Shown here piece by piece: positions 9,944 through 20,672 of a stretch of DNA of 64,000 nt (within the stretch, counting starts at the first letter, position 1; each line of letters opens with the position of its first letter). Below the pieces are notes generated by a model, which had not been told where the DNA came from, did no database searches, and saw only the letters and a list, made by a program, of their open reading frames with translations. Origin of the DNA: Tritrichomonas musculus (taxonomy: Eukaryota > Parabasalia > Tritrichomonadida > Tritrichomonadidae); NCBI GenBank assembly GCA_039105265.1, contig JAPFFF010000057.1:496001-560000 (forward strand), given 5' to 3'. A program made the translations under genes and the position numbers.

Positions 9944-10432
9944 ATGTCAATTCGACGTAATCCAAGTAAATTAAGGAATATATCTTCAAATTTTAATCCT
10001 AAACGTGGCCACACAATTGATGATGCTATTGATTTAAACGGTGATGGGATCATTGATGAGTACGAAAGACAAATGGCTAATATTCAAAACACTGATCCGG
10101 TCATTAAAACATACTACATTACTCGTGATTATGAAAACACATTACCGCCTGAATTTGTGAACTCCAATAATGATAGATATATTTCATTTCAATACTGCAG
10201 AGCTACATGCAAGCATTATTTAGATGGTGAAACTGAAGTTCATTGTTCATTTATTCCACGTGATGAATATTGTGATTCATTAGTTTGGTACGCTAATTTA
10301 GTTCCACCTGATGATAACCGAAAATATGAAATCATTTCACGTAGTAATACATTCAAAGTTTGGTTCACTGATGCAGAAGGTAAACGTATTACACCAGATA
10401 ACTTCACATTGTTCCTCAAGTTAGAGTACTAG
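9944..10432 (+). CDS. Probable minor virion protein with an EF-hand-like loop
   Basis: This 162-residue protein lies just after the capsid region. The N-terminus is basic; residues near 29-40 read DLNGDGIIDEYE, a calcium-loop pattern like the one in the 5149 gene. The C-terminal 100 residues are strand-rich (YISFQYCRATCKHYL, FTLFLKLEY) and end in a hydrophobic strand, as expected for a single jelly-roll minor capsid (penton) protein. That assignment rests on position and size. The start context is ATATTTTTGTTTATCGTAAATG. Confidence 0.6.
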   Translation: MSIRRNPSKLRNISSNFNPKRGHTIDDAIDLNGDGIIDEYERQMANIQNTDPVIKTYYITRDYENTLPPEFVNSNNDRYISFQYCRATCKHYLDGETEVHCSFIPRDEYCDSLVWYANLVPPDDNRKYEIISRSNTFKVWFTDAEGKRITPDNFTLFLKLEY

Positions 10433-10542
10433 CGTAGAGTTTGCCATAGGCTCAAACTCAGAATGAGTTTCTTTACGACAGTACTAGCGTAGCTTCGAAT
10501 GCTAATGAAATACATCGTTTATTTTTCTTTAGTGATTCACAA

Positions 10543-13500
10543 ATGACTGGAATACTTACAAAACAAAACGCTATTGATCAAGCATTAATTGGTGGTAAAG
10601 GTGGTGAACTTACTGAAAACGGATTAATTCAATCATTACATGTTTTTCATGATGCTACATTTGATGGACCAACTAAATTTGAAGCATTTGATGGTGCTAG
10701 TGTTACATTTAAGTCTCAGCCAATGTTTGAAAAAGATATAAACGTTAATGTTGATGGTGAAATAGTAACAATGGGAATACTTCAGGAGAATGATAGAAAG
10801 CTTGAATTTGCTATTGAATGTGCATCAGATGCTATTAGTTCAGTGGATAGAAGATATGATGAAGTCATTAAAGCTTTTAATGAAAACATTGATGATATAA
10901 CTAATTCAATTAATGCACATTTGGACCAAAATCCAGATATCAACAATAACAATAACAATAATGATGCATCAACGTTTAACCTTAATGCCAAAGTAACAAC
11001 TCGTGACATTAACATTGAGCCTTCACCGGAACCTGACATTGATGAAACACCAGTTACAATTAATGATGTGAATATTGTTATGGGAACTCTAAAGACAAGC
11101 ATTAATGAATCGTTAACTCATTTTGAAACTAATGATCAAAACATATATCAAAAAACGTTAGAACATGATGATCAAATTAAGATTTTAGATAAAGGATTTC
11201 ATTTAGTGAATGATGCTTTGGACTCATTTAATGAATCAATCACAAACATTAATGCAGCCATTGATGAAAATGAATCTGAAATTACTAAATTGAAAAATGA
11301 TATTGTAGGTATTAATGAAGACGTTGATGATCTTAATGAAACCATTTCAGTATTGAGTAACACTAAATTGAATCCATCAGATTTGGATGATGCTAAAGAT
11401 GAACTTAATGCTTCAATTAATGCTTTGAATTCAAAACTCGAATCAGATTATGCATTAAAGACTGAAGTTAATGCTGTCAATGATAAATTCAGTAATTATA
11501 CAAACACTAATGATTTGAGTAAGAACTATGCATTGAAGACTGAAGTTAATGCTGTCAATGATAAATTCAGTAATTATACAAACACTAATGATTTGAGTAA
11601 GAACTATGCATTGAAGACTGAAGTTAATGCTGTCAATGATAAATTCAGTAATTACGATACTAAGACTGAAATCAATGAATTACTTACACCTATTAATGAA
11701 AGTTTAACATCAGCTTCATCAAACATTAAATCATTAACTGAACGAATCAATGGTTTACTAATCTGAAGTTAACAACTCAGATTACATTAGATAACTATGC
11801 ATTGAAGACTGAAGTTAATGCTGTCGATAACAAGTTCAGTAATTACACTACTACAAATGATTTGAGTAAGAACTATGCATTGAAGACTGAAGTTAATGCT
11901 GTCAATAACAAGTTCAGTAATTACACTACTACAAATGATTTGAGTAAGAACTATGCATTGAAGACTGAAGTTAATGCTGTCAATGATCAATTTAATACAT
12001 CAATATCGACCATTAACACAACATTAACAAACAAAGCTGACAAATCATCGTTAGACACATTAGCTACAAATGATGAACTAACAACTGTTGATGATAAAGT
12101 TGATAAATTGCAATCATCATTAAAAGCATTAGTTGATCAAATTCAATTACTTGATAGATCTCAAGAAAAACATTTAGATAATAATCCATCCATTAATTAT
12201 AGTACTAATTCTGAAATTGATGAAACTACTCCAGTAACATATTCAAGACAAAGAACTAGAGCAGCTACACAAAATATAGAAAATGAACGGTCATCCAAAG
12301 AGATAAATGATACTGTTGTAAATGATGTAATGGTTGATTGGATTACCACAATGAATGATTCATTTAACCATTTTGAGGAAAACGATGAAAATTTGATGAA
12401 TAAATTCAATAATTACTATACATCTGATGAATCTGATAACAAATATGCAACCAAAAATGATATAGCTAATAATTATCCAACTAAATCATCAATCACATCA
12501 TCACTTACTGACACAATTGGACAATTTATGAAGAATGAATTGAAATCCGTTAATTATGGCAATTTAGCCCAAAAATATTTAGATTGTATGACATTTCTTG
12601 ATTCGGAATTCAATTTACAATTCAAAGATGTATTACCTAATAATGCTAAATATGTTATAATTCATTATTATGATGAAGGTAATTACGCTGGATATGTATT
12701 GGTAATTAAATGTATACCACCATATTTGGGAACATTAATGATATATTCACTTACAAGCAATAACGGTACATTAAATGATTACAAGATTATGAATAACATT
12801 GATGTGAAAATATCTCATAATGATTCAGTCAAAAAAGATGTCCTTGAAGTTCAAGCATATTATTCATTTATTGATGTAGGTCGTTATGATGATCCTATTC
12901 AAAATAGTATACTAAACAGATTTATGTATTTCAATATTGTTGAATCTGATGATGAATTAGCGTATAGTGATTTGATGGGTTCATTAATGAATTTTGGTAA
13001 CACGTATAACAACAATCGATATATTAAAGCTAATTATCCAACTAAATCATCGTTATCTGAATCATTTGTGAGTATATTTACTGAATTTATTAATCATGAC
13101 AGAACTACTTACAATCATGTTAATGATTTAAAGAAGTACTTAGATTACTTTCAAATGTTAGAGGATATGACTAACTTCAGCTTTAAAGCGCCAATACCAG
13201 CTAACTCCAAATACTTAATTGCTTATTACTATATACCAAGTTGGGATAATTTCAGTTTTATAGTAGTTGGTGATATCATTAACGGTACAGCTAAATTCAT
13301 ATTATTTGATGATAAGGGAATAATGGCTAACAGTAATGGAACAATTTCATTCTTTAACAATAACGGAGTAAATGTATTAGCATTTGATACTAGTTACCCA
13401 AGAGTTGATAGAGAAGAATTTCCATGGATTGATGATCCAGTAAATGAAGAAGATCATCCAGAAGTATATAATAACTTCAAGTATTTCAAAATTATAGAAT

Positions 13501-14342
13501 CAACTGATGAATTAGCTTATGGTCATTTAATGGGTTCATTAATGGATTTATTTGGTGAATATAAGTTAAGTGGATATGTTAAAACTAACGGTAATGCAAC
13601 AATTAATGGAGTGACGACAATAACTTCTGCAACTTCAACTGTTCCTCTGAATGTGTATTCAACAAAAGGTGAGGATAGATGTAATATTAATTTCGGTATT
13701 TCACCTTCAGAGCATGCGTATATTCGTTATGCAAAAACAGTTAATACAGGTCAATCATTGTCATTAGTTATAGGTCCTTATGAATTCATAACATCAAACC
13801 TAAATAATAATACAAGAACTATTAAATTGCATTATGGCTCAACTATTACGGGTGATTTAACTGTTTCTGGTAAGATATCATCAAATGGATCAAATACTGT
13901 TACTCATTATTGTCCAATTGAAGCTGGTGAAGAGATATCAGACTTTAAAGTTGGTAAACCTGTATTCTTATCCGGTCATGTGTATAAACGTATTGAAACC
14001 AAACGTGATGATAATGGACAACCAATTTATAAATGGATATCATCAACTGCAAATGATTCAACTGATTGTATTTGTTCAGTCATTATTGATGGTTCATGGA
14101 AGGAATTCGTTGGTGTTATATCTGATGTTGATGAAGAGAATGGATGCATTACATTTGTAAGTCATGGAGATGTATTATTCTATGTTGATGATGCAAATCT
14201 ATATCAAATCGGTGATGTTGTACTTTATGATGGCCGAATATTGGATGAAGAATATGCAATGACATTAAAGATTCAACGATCAATTGTTGGAACAGTGATT
14301 TCAAAAATAAATGAACATACTTTAGCTGTATTCATGAGATAA
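10543..14342 (+). pseudogene. Polinton fibre-like coiled-coil region
   Basis: This long region encodes a tail-fibre-like product. The N-terminal part has heptad-rich helices (INAAIDENESEITKLKNDI). The middle carries nearly exact 26-residue repeats of the type YALKTEVNAVNDKFSNYT. The C-terminal part is strand-rich and globular (ATINGVTTITSATS, HYGSTITGDLTVSGKIS), as in trimeric phage and viral fibres. Such long fibre-like genes are known from trichomonad Polintons. Adhesion or surface display is inference. The region is broken and is treated as a fossil. Confidence 0.65.
11449..11985 (+). repeat. 78-bp tandem coding repeats in the fibre region
   Basis: Near-identical 78-bp units encode the 26-residue motif YALKTEVNAVNDKFSNYT plus TNTNDLSKN. 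About six units are seen, some back to back and one group separated by other sequence. The high identity implies recent expansion or gene conversion. Confidence 0.8.
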
Positions 14343-14343
14343 A

Positions 14344-15066
14344 TTAAGTAACGATTTTAAGTGATATACCATATTTAATGAATGTTGAATATATATCATT
14401 GTAAGCATACTTCATGTCTTCAGTTTTGCCATCTTTAGTGATTAATATTTTTGCAACTTTGATGAATTTTGAGGAAGAAGCAGAGCAACCACATCCAACA
14501 TCTGAATCATCAATGACTAACTCAACTTTATCACAATCAGTTAACAATTTAATCATATCCATTAATAGTTTACTATTGCATACAAGATATGAATTAATTT
14601 TCAATGGATTAAGCTCATACATCTGAACAATCATTTCGAGGAATTTATTCTTCTTCTCTAACGAATCAAGTTCAAGACTTAAATCTATGAGTCCTTGATC
14701 CTGAGCTAAACGGAGTGGTTTGTTTATTGGAGGTTGAGATGGAGATTGAGATTCTTCCTGTGTCATCATCGGAGGGACAAAGTCTTTGGAACGAAGTTCC
14801 GTATACATAGTTTGACCAACATTTGGAGACTCCGTTGGTTGGCTCGCTTTGGTAAAATTTACGTTTTGATTTAAGGAATCTTTAGATTCCGGAGTTCTAC
14901 TCCACGGTTGAACATTCGGGTAAAGTGGAATTGATTGAGCTCTTGATGGACATCGTTGAGGAGGCTTGATGTTTATATTAACGTTTGTATTTTGCTCTTG
15001 CTTAATTGTATTATTAGTATCTGTCTCTGATGACAGAATTCTAGCTTGCCTTAATGTGTTTGCCAT
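14344..15066 (-). CDS. Polinton hypothetical protein with a PWSxxPESKD motif
   Basis: This 240-residue protein is not recognised. The first half is disordered and rich in Pro, Ser, Asn and Gln. It contains QPWSRTPESKDSL near residue 53, a motif shared with the protein at 15349. The second half is folded: a helical segment (LSLELDSLEKKNKFLEMIV) is followed by an alpha/beta part with VGCGCSASS. It converges on the fibre region with one base between the stops. It could be a scaffold or tegument-like virion protein; this is inference. Confidence 0.6.
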   Translation of the reverse strand: MANTLRQARILSSETDTNNTIKQEQNTNVNINIKPPQRCPSRAQSIPLYPNVQPWSRTPESKDSLNQNVNFTKASQPTESPNVGQTMYTELRSKDFVPPMMTQEESQSPSQPPINKPLRLAQDQGLIDLSLELDSLEKKNKFLEMIVQMYELNPLKINSYLVCNSKLLMDMIKLLTDCDKVELVIDDSDVGCGCSASSSKFIKVAKILITKDGKTEDMKYAYNDIYSTFIKYGISLKIVT

Positions 15067-15112
15067 TTCTTTTAATTAAAAATCATCATTAATGGGTTTT
15101 TATAATTAGCAA

Positions 15113-15352
15113 ATGGCTTTTGGCAGTTGGTTCAAGAAGTTAGGCCAGAAGATTAAGAAAGGATTTAAAGACTTCGCTGATGGATTCAAACATGGATGGA
15201 ATAAAACTAAATCAGTCCTAGAGAAAGTACCAGTAATCGGAAATGTGGCTAAAATTATTCCCAAATTCAATAACAAAAATAATCCTGTGTCTAAACATTT
15301 TGGTGGTGATGGATACGTTAAATTTGATGATAATGGTAATGTACTTAGTTAG
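15113..15352 (+). CDS. Short amphipathic protein, paralogue of the 7810 gene
   Basis: This 79-residue protein begins MAFGSWFKKLGQKIKKGF, matching the minus-strand protein at 7810 in 15 of 18 positions. It continues with Lys/Phe-rich amphipathic helix, a Val/Ile stretch (VPVIGNVAKIIPKF) and a Gly/Asp tail. A membrane-active or DNA-condensing virion peptide is possible but not shown. The start follows GTTTTTATAATTAGCAAATG. Its stop overlaps the end of the convergent gene at 15349. Confidence 0.65.
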   Translation: MAFGSWFKKLGQKIKKGFKDFADGFKHGWNKTKSVLEKVPVIGNVAKIIPKFNNKNNPVSKHFGGDGYVKFDDNGNVLS

Positions 15353-15609
15353 TAAAGATGTTTGACAGCTCTATTCAATAATTGACGTACTTTCATACAG
15401 TGATCATATTTTTGTTGAATTCGTTGACGTTGAAGTTTAGCTTTTTCTGTTAAGGGATCTTTAGATTCCGGAGCATTGCTCCATGGCTCAGGTTTACTTA
15501 ATACTTTACGATAGTATTGAAGTCTTGAACTAATGGCTTTCAATGTTGGTGTAGCAAATGTTTTTCGTTCATGTCTTTTCTTCAAGGGCGGTAAACTATT
15601 GCTGTTCAT
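15349..15609 (-). CDS. Small basic Polinton protein with a PWSxxPESKD motif
   Basis: This 86-residue, strongly basic protein is not recognised. It is helix-rich and carries EPWSNAPESKDPL near residue 42, shared with the minus-strand gene at 14344. The common motif may be a docking or processing site used by both proteins. It overlaps the end of the 15113 gene by four bases and is divergent from the integrase gene, with 38 bases between the starts. Confidence 0.6.
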   Translation of the reverse strand: MNSNSLPPLKKRHERKTFATPTLKAISSRLQYYRKVLSKPEPWSNAPESKDPLTEKAKLQRQRIQQKYDHCMKVRQLLNRAVKHLY

Positions 15610-15647
15610 TAAATTTCGTTAGTGATAAACATATATTTTTATCATAA

Positions 15648-17108
15648 ATGATCTCCCTTTATTTTTGCATGAATTTAAACATGGAGGGAGTAAGTGAGGA
15701 CGAGAACAATTATGATGAATTGTATGAAAACGCTATGAGTGACTTAATATCAAAAATATATACAAGGAAAAATAGGTTATCATTAAAGCAAGCATGTGCG
15801 TTGAAATCAATGAGAGATTTACTTGAGGAAGATCAGAAAGAAATTTATGACTATTACATTGAGGAATACAATAAACGTTTCAACATCAACGTATCAGATA
15901 AGGGAAGACGTAAATACAATACATTTTCGAATAGACTTAATGATTTAATAACTGCTAATCCTAATGATTTGTATTCATTTGATGACTTTAAAGAGATCAC
16001 TAAAGACTGGAATAAAGGTAGAAAAACAATTGAACGTTGGTATGATGAATATAATGATAGATTATTAAAGATACCCGGTAAACCAATCAGATATGAAGAA
16101 ACACCATTGACTGGATTGATTGGATTTAAAGGTAAGGATAAAGTTAATGCAATTAAGTTAATGAAACCAAATATGAATACATCTGAATTCACTCGTCAAT
16201 ACTTTCCATTGAAGTCGAATAAGAAGAAGTATCAATTGCATAAAGTTGCGAGTAGAAATACATGGATGATTGATTTAATGATTTGTAGTAAATTAACGTA
16301 CTTAGTAATGATTAACGTTAATACTAAATATTTGTGTGTTGAATTAACGAATATTGAATTGGGGAGCACTGGTACTGTCAGTAGAACTGGTAAATCAACG
16401 TTGTGTTACTTGAGAGCATTAAAGAAGATCATTGATAAAGGCATTAAGGTTAGATATTTATGCGGGGATGGTGAAGGTGCATTTACGTCAAAGGTCGTGA
16501 AGAAAAAGAGCAAGGACGAAAATGGAGAGGAGGAGAATGACACAGCGAAAGACTTTTATGACAAACATGGAATTCAATTCATTAGTGTACCGAGACAAAT
16601 GAAAGGAGTTTATCCAGAATTTATGAAGAAAGAACAACGAGCTGCATCAAAGACTCAACCTCTACACAGTAGTTTAGGAATCATTGATAGAGTCATTTGT
16701 ACAATACGAAATATGGCATATGTGATGAAAGTTGGTGTAATTACACCGAATGTAATGAATGAAATCGTTAATCAATACAATAATGCACCGCATAAAGGAT
16801 TAAGTAAATGGGCTGGATTTAGTGTTAGTCCAAATGATGTACAAAATGATCCTGATTTGGAAGAATACATTGTGAGAAAAATATGTCAAGCTAATTGGGA
16901 AATAATGAATAGTCCTGGATTTAGAATTAATGATGGCGTTGAGGTTAAAGTTTATAACGACGTTGATAAAATGATGAAACGAAGGACTATTATACAACCC
17001 GGTAATCATACAGTTAATGGATTCAAGAATGGTTTGTATGAAATTGTTAACGAAAATGGACAAAAACAAATGATACCTCGTTATCGATTAGCATTTATGT
17101 ATGAGTAA
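15648..17108 (+). CDS. Polinton rve-type integrase
   Basis: This 486-residue protein belongs to the retroviral-like (rve) integrases and would insert the element. The N-terminal 190 residues are helical and DNA-binding in character. The RNase H-fold core shows the acidic residues expected: one in WMIDLMIC near residue 207, one in YLCGDGEGAF near 272 and one in LGIIDRVICTIRN near 346. The C-terminal part has a small SH3- or chromo-like strand-rich segment (GVEVKVYND, GLYEIVNENG). It lies at the opposite end from the polymerase, as in other Polintons. The start follows ATATTTTTATCATAAATG. Confidence 0.9.
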   Translation: MISLYFCMNLNMEGVSEDENNYDELYENAMSDLISKIYTRKNRLSLKQACALKSMRDLLEEDQKEIYDYYIEEYNKRFNINVSDKGRRKYNTFSNRLNDLITANPNDLYSFDDFKEITKDWNKGRKTIERWYDEYNDRLLKIPGKPIRYEETPLTGLIGFKGKDKVNAIKLMKPNMNTSEFTRQYFPLKSNKKKYQLHKVASRNTWMIDLMICSKLTYLVMINVNTKYLCVELTNIELGSTGTVSRTGKSTLCYLRALKKIIDKGIKVRYLCGDGEGAFTSKVVKKKSKDENGEEENDTAKDFYDKHGIQFISVPRQMKGVYPEFMKKEQRAASKTQPLHSSLGIIDRVICTIRNMAYVMKVGVITPNVMNEIVNQYNNAPHKGLSKWAGFSVSPNDVQNDPDLEEYIVRKICQANWEIMNSPGFRINDGVEVKVYNDVDKMMKRRTIIQPGNHTVNGFKNGLYEIVNENGQKQMIPRYRLAFMYE

Positions 17109-17109
17109 G

Positions 17110-17640
17110 TTAATCATTAATGCATTCATCATTAAGTGCTTTCCTTCTTGCATGATATTCAGCCCATTCATCAGCATAAGGATAAAATCCCAAATGAGGA
17201 CGATAATCATTATGTCTCCATTGACCAAACTTAACATGATACTTCTTACCATTATATAGATATTCAATTGGTGTAGTGCAATTTATGTAATCACTAATTA
17301 AAGTACAATCTTCTTTGGCTAATTCATTTGCAACAAATTCTTTAGTAAATGCTCTAGTTTTATAGCCTTTATTTTTATTTTTACCATATTCGGGATTAAA
17401 TTCTTTGTAATCCTGAATGATTAAGCAACGAACATCATTAAATTTAGCAGGAGCATAAGAATAAACGTCTTCATAATATTGATCTAATTCTTTGGCTTTA
17501 TCATAAACATCAATGTTTTCATTAACTTTTTCATCTAACATTTCATAAAATAAATTGTATAAATTATTCACAGATTTATTGTAATTATCGAATATTTTAT
17601 AGTTTTGATAGTGTATTAATGTATTGTACATATTTTTCAT
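17110..17640 (-). CDS. Polinton hypothetical protein with a possible DUF723-like motif
   Basis: This 176-residue protein is not firmly recognised. The N-terminal 70 residues are helical and acidic. From about residue 105 it reads AFTKEFVANELAKEDCTLIS and then INCTTPIEYLYNGKKYHVKF. This resembles the short DNA-associated motif of giant-virus endonucleases, in which a TPI strand is followed by a small hairpin. No catalytic domain is present. The ATG at 17640 follows TTTTATCACTA, the element's promoter-like motif; upstream in-frame codons lie before that motif. It converges on the integrase with one base between. Confidence 0.5.
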   Translation of the reverse strand: MKNMYNTLIHYQNYKIFDNYNKSVNNLYNLFYEMLDEKVNENIDVYDKAKELDQYYEDVYSYAPAKFNDVRCLIIQDYKEFNPEYGKNKNKGYKTRAFTKEFVANELAKEDCTLISDYINCTTPIEYLYNGKKYHVKFGQWRHNDYRPHLGFYPYADEWAEYHARRKALNDECIND

Positions 17641-17678
17641 TAGTGATAAAATAAATTCTAACATAAATTCTAACATTA

Positions 17679-17720
17679 CCCCCAACTCGCTACAAATGAT
17701 AATTTTTTTGTACGTTATTT
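17679..17720 (+). repeat. Left terminal inverted repeat of the pogo-type element
   Basis: The 42 bases are identical to the reverse complement of 20657-20698. They begin with five C residues next to the TA duplication and end in GTACGTTATTT. Confidence 0.97.
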
Positions 17721-17991
17721 GTTAACATATTTTTGGTTAACCATATTATTACCAAAATTTTTCAGGTTAACATTTTTTTAAAAAAAATCTAACAAAACCC
17801 TAAAAATAATATATTAATTAAAAATAATTGAATAAAAAAAATAAAAAAAATTATAATTTATCATACTTATTTTATTTCCTGAAATCATTAATTCATAAAA
17901 ATATCACTATTAATGATTAAAGTTTTTGTATAATGCGGAAAAACAGTTTTGATTGTAAAACTTGTCACTTTTTACCGGCTCATTATAAATA

Positions 17992-19194
17992 ATGAAAAGC
18001 AAAAAAACATTTGGACGTCCTCATAGAAAGTATCATTTATATCCAATGAGAATTGGAGAACTAAAAAAAAGATTTTTTCAATTAAAGAATGATCCATGGG
18101 TTGACGACAGAAGAATCAATACTATGCTAGCAACTGAATTCACAATGCCGAGGATAACAGTCTCTAGATATACAAAAAAATGGAGTTCAAACCCAAAATA
18201 CGATCCAACTGACACAAGTGTCCATGGACAGTTCCATAGAATATTCACCAATGATCAGGAAGCCAGTATAGTTGATTATATAAATCAAAACTACATAAAA
18301 CCGGGGAATTACTTCTCAGACTTTATGTTTCAAACATTAATTTTTGATGCTTATGATGATGTTTATTCTGATCAGATAGATCTTCCAAGATTTAATTGTA
18401 GTCCTGGATTTATTCGTGACTTTAAAAATAGAAATAATATTTCTTCTCGAGCTGCACATTTTCGTCAAAGACCATTAGATATTAGTGAAGAAAAATTAAT
18501 CATAAAAATAGAAACTTTTAAAAAACAAATTAGAGACCTAATTGAAAAAGTTAGAAATTCAGAAGATGAAGTGGTTGTTAATTGTGATGAAACAGGATTC
18601 CAAATTTTACCTACAAGTATTAAGACGTGGGCTTTCAAAAATACCAAAAATATCTCAATAAACGTATTAGACTCAGATAAAGACCGCATTTCAGTAATGG
18701 CAAGCATAACTTCGCACAATGAGAAATTACCATTATTTATTATCGGAAAAGGAGAGTGTATAGAAGAAGCAGAGGAACAATTAGGTGAAATGTTATATGA
18801 AAATACTTTTACATTTTCTACAAAATCATACATGAATTCAGAATGCTTCTGTCAATATTTAGAATTTTTAAGGAGCCAATATAAACAAAATCAAATCATA
18901 AATTTAGTACTAGATAGTTATAGTTCTCATACTTCAAAAGCAGCTATACAAAAAGCAAAATCTTTAAACATTAAATTAATATTTATACCAAGTCATTTAA
19001 CAGATATCTTACAACCGCTTGATGTAGCTATATTTGCACCTCTCAAATCAATTACTAATTCAAAAATTAAAAGGTTACTCATCGATCCAAAGAAAAAAAC
19101 AATTGGGATGCCAACATCAGTCAAATTTTTACAACAAGCATGGAAAGAATTATCAGATTCTGCTCTAGATAATGCATGGGAACAATATATATAA
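17992..19194 (+). CDS. pogo/Tigger-type DDE transposase
   Basis: This 400-residue transposase cuts and joins the element's ends. The N-terminal 70 residues are a basic helix-turn-helix region (RRINTMLATEFTMPRITVSRY), followed by a CENP-B-like DNA-binding part to about residue 165. The DDE core shows D199 in VNCDETGFQ, D308 in LVLDSYSSHTS and D344 in LQPLDVAIF, a DD35D spacing that fits the pogo/Tigger branch. The chain ends about 55 residues after the last Asp, so it has little C-terminal tail. TCATTATAAATA precedes the ATG. All catalytic residues are present and the gene looks intact. Confidence 0.9.
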   Translation: MKSKKTFGRPHRKYHLYPMRIGELKKRFFQLKNDPWVDDRRINTMLATEFTMPRITVSRYTKKWSSNPKYDPTDTSVHGQFHRIFTNDQEASIVDYINQNYIKPGNYFSDFMFQTLIFDAYDDVYSDQIDLPRFNCSPGFIRDFKNRNNISSRAAHFRQRPLDISEEKLIIKIETFKKQIRDLIEKVRNSEDEVVVNCDETGFQILPTSIKTWAFKNTKNISINVLDSDKDRISVMASITSHNEKLPLFIIGKGECIEEAEEQLGEMLYENTFTFSTKSYMNSECFCQYLEFLRSQYKQNQIINLVLDSYSSHTSKAAIQKAKSLNIKLIFIPSHLTDILQPLDVAIFAPLKSITNSKIKRLLIDPKKKTIGMPTSVKFLQQAWKELSDSALDNAWEQYI

Positions 19195-19333
19195 TCAAAC
19201 ATGACAAAAGGTTTCTTATCTAACAAATTCACAATATCTCAACAAATACTTGCATGGATATTACTCAATTATTTATCACATCGTTACTTTTATTTTATAT
19301 TTCTTTTTTATTATTACTCTTCTTTTTAATATT

Positions 19334-19369
<36 letters not shown>

Positions 19370-20656
19370 AAATGATACAATCTTTATTTAACATTACTCT
19401 TTTGTTTAATTATTATCATACAAAAACAATACTCCTTTGTAACATTTACATCTGATAGTTCATAATTTATCATTTTTAGAAATTTCTTTTATTAATATGG
19501 TTCATTTTAAATTTTTTGTACATTTCACCTTATTTTTATAGTTATTTTCTACTTTCTACTTTCAATTAATTAATATAGATCTATCATTTCACTATGATTC
19601 CGAATTCAATACTATTTTGATAGAGAGTTAACCTAAATTCAATATTTCAATACTCCCATTAATCAATGCATTTCAATGCCTAAGTTAACCGAACTCTGAA
19701 ATGTTTTACTGATTCTTCTTAAGATATCTTTCATCTTTCATTTTTTTTCTAAGTAAAACATTTTAACATTTATATTTAACTTCTTGTTGCTATGATTAGT
19801 TATTTTTATATGATTAATAATTCTTCATATTTTCAAATTATTACTTTTATAATATTAATACAAGTTTATTAGAATTATCTATATTCTATTTTTTATTGTT
19901 TTATACGCACTTTTCGTATTTGTTTTTTAGGTTAGTATATCGCATTATCTTTGAAAAAGATTTCAACATAAAACAAATTTAAATCATATACAATGGATTG
20001 ATTACAAACATAGTCAAACAGAAGGCCAAAAATTTTTATTTATATGAAATTTTTTTCGAAAAAATAAAATCCAATATACTCTCAAATTAATTGTTTCTAA
20101 TTATTTCAATCAATTATATCTCATTCCATATCCCAAAGTAAATGGCATATAAATCAGCTTTCATTGGTTTTTAGTTATTCTCAAAAATCACAAATGATTC
20201 CATATTTTTTTTCGAAAACTTAAAGTTTTATTCTTTGTTATAATAATTGAAAAATCTTTCAAAGCGACTTTATATTTTCTCATACATTTTTTATAGAATC
20301 TTAAAACAAGACATTATATTTACACATTATTCTGGTAGCACAGGAAAAAAAAAAAATCATAACGCTAGTTAATATATAAATATCAGATACTCCGATCAAA
20401 CAATGTTAGTCAATACACGGTTTTTTCATATTGCTTTCATTTTACAAGAATCCTTAAATATTTGAATTTTTATCTTCTTATTTTTTCTTCATTTTACTAT
20501 CATTAAAGCTTATTGGGATACTATTAATAAAATTAATATTCATTTTTTAAAATCTTTTTTTATTCATTACTTATAAGCTATTTTTTAATTTTGTACGTTA
20601 TTTGATTCAATTTTCTCTCACAATTTTATTCAAATTAAATCGTTAAAATTTTTCTA
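19195..20656. other. Non-coding 3' part of the pogo-type element
   Basis: About 1.46 kb of AT-rich sequence holds no convincing gene. It contains a 32-nt A run at 19335-19366 and, near its end, part of an inverted structure. It may be spacer, or sequence captured by the element. Confidence 0.6.
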
Positions 20657-20672
20657 AAATAACGTACAAAAA
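20590..20672. repeat. Subterminal inverted repeat at the right end of the pogo-type element
   Basis: TTTTGTACGTTATTT at about 20590-20605 is an extra copy of the inner part of the terminal repeat, in the left-end orientation. With the right terminal repeat it forms an inverted pair about 80 bases long. The left end lacks this, so the two ends are asymmetric, perhaps marking an extra transposase-binding site. Confidence 0.75.

Noticed and set aside
11449-11985. A CRISPR-like repeat array
   Set aside because: The units are contiguous coding repeats without unique spacers, in a eukaryotic context.
11787-11990. Minus-strand frame of three near-identical repeats
   Set aside because: It is the antisense of the 78-bp fibre repeats and has no independent support.
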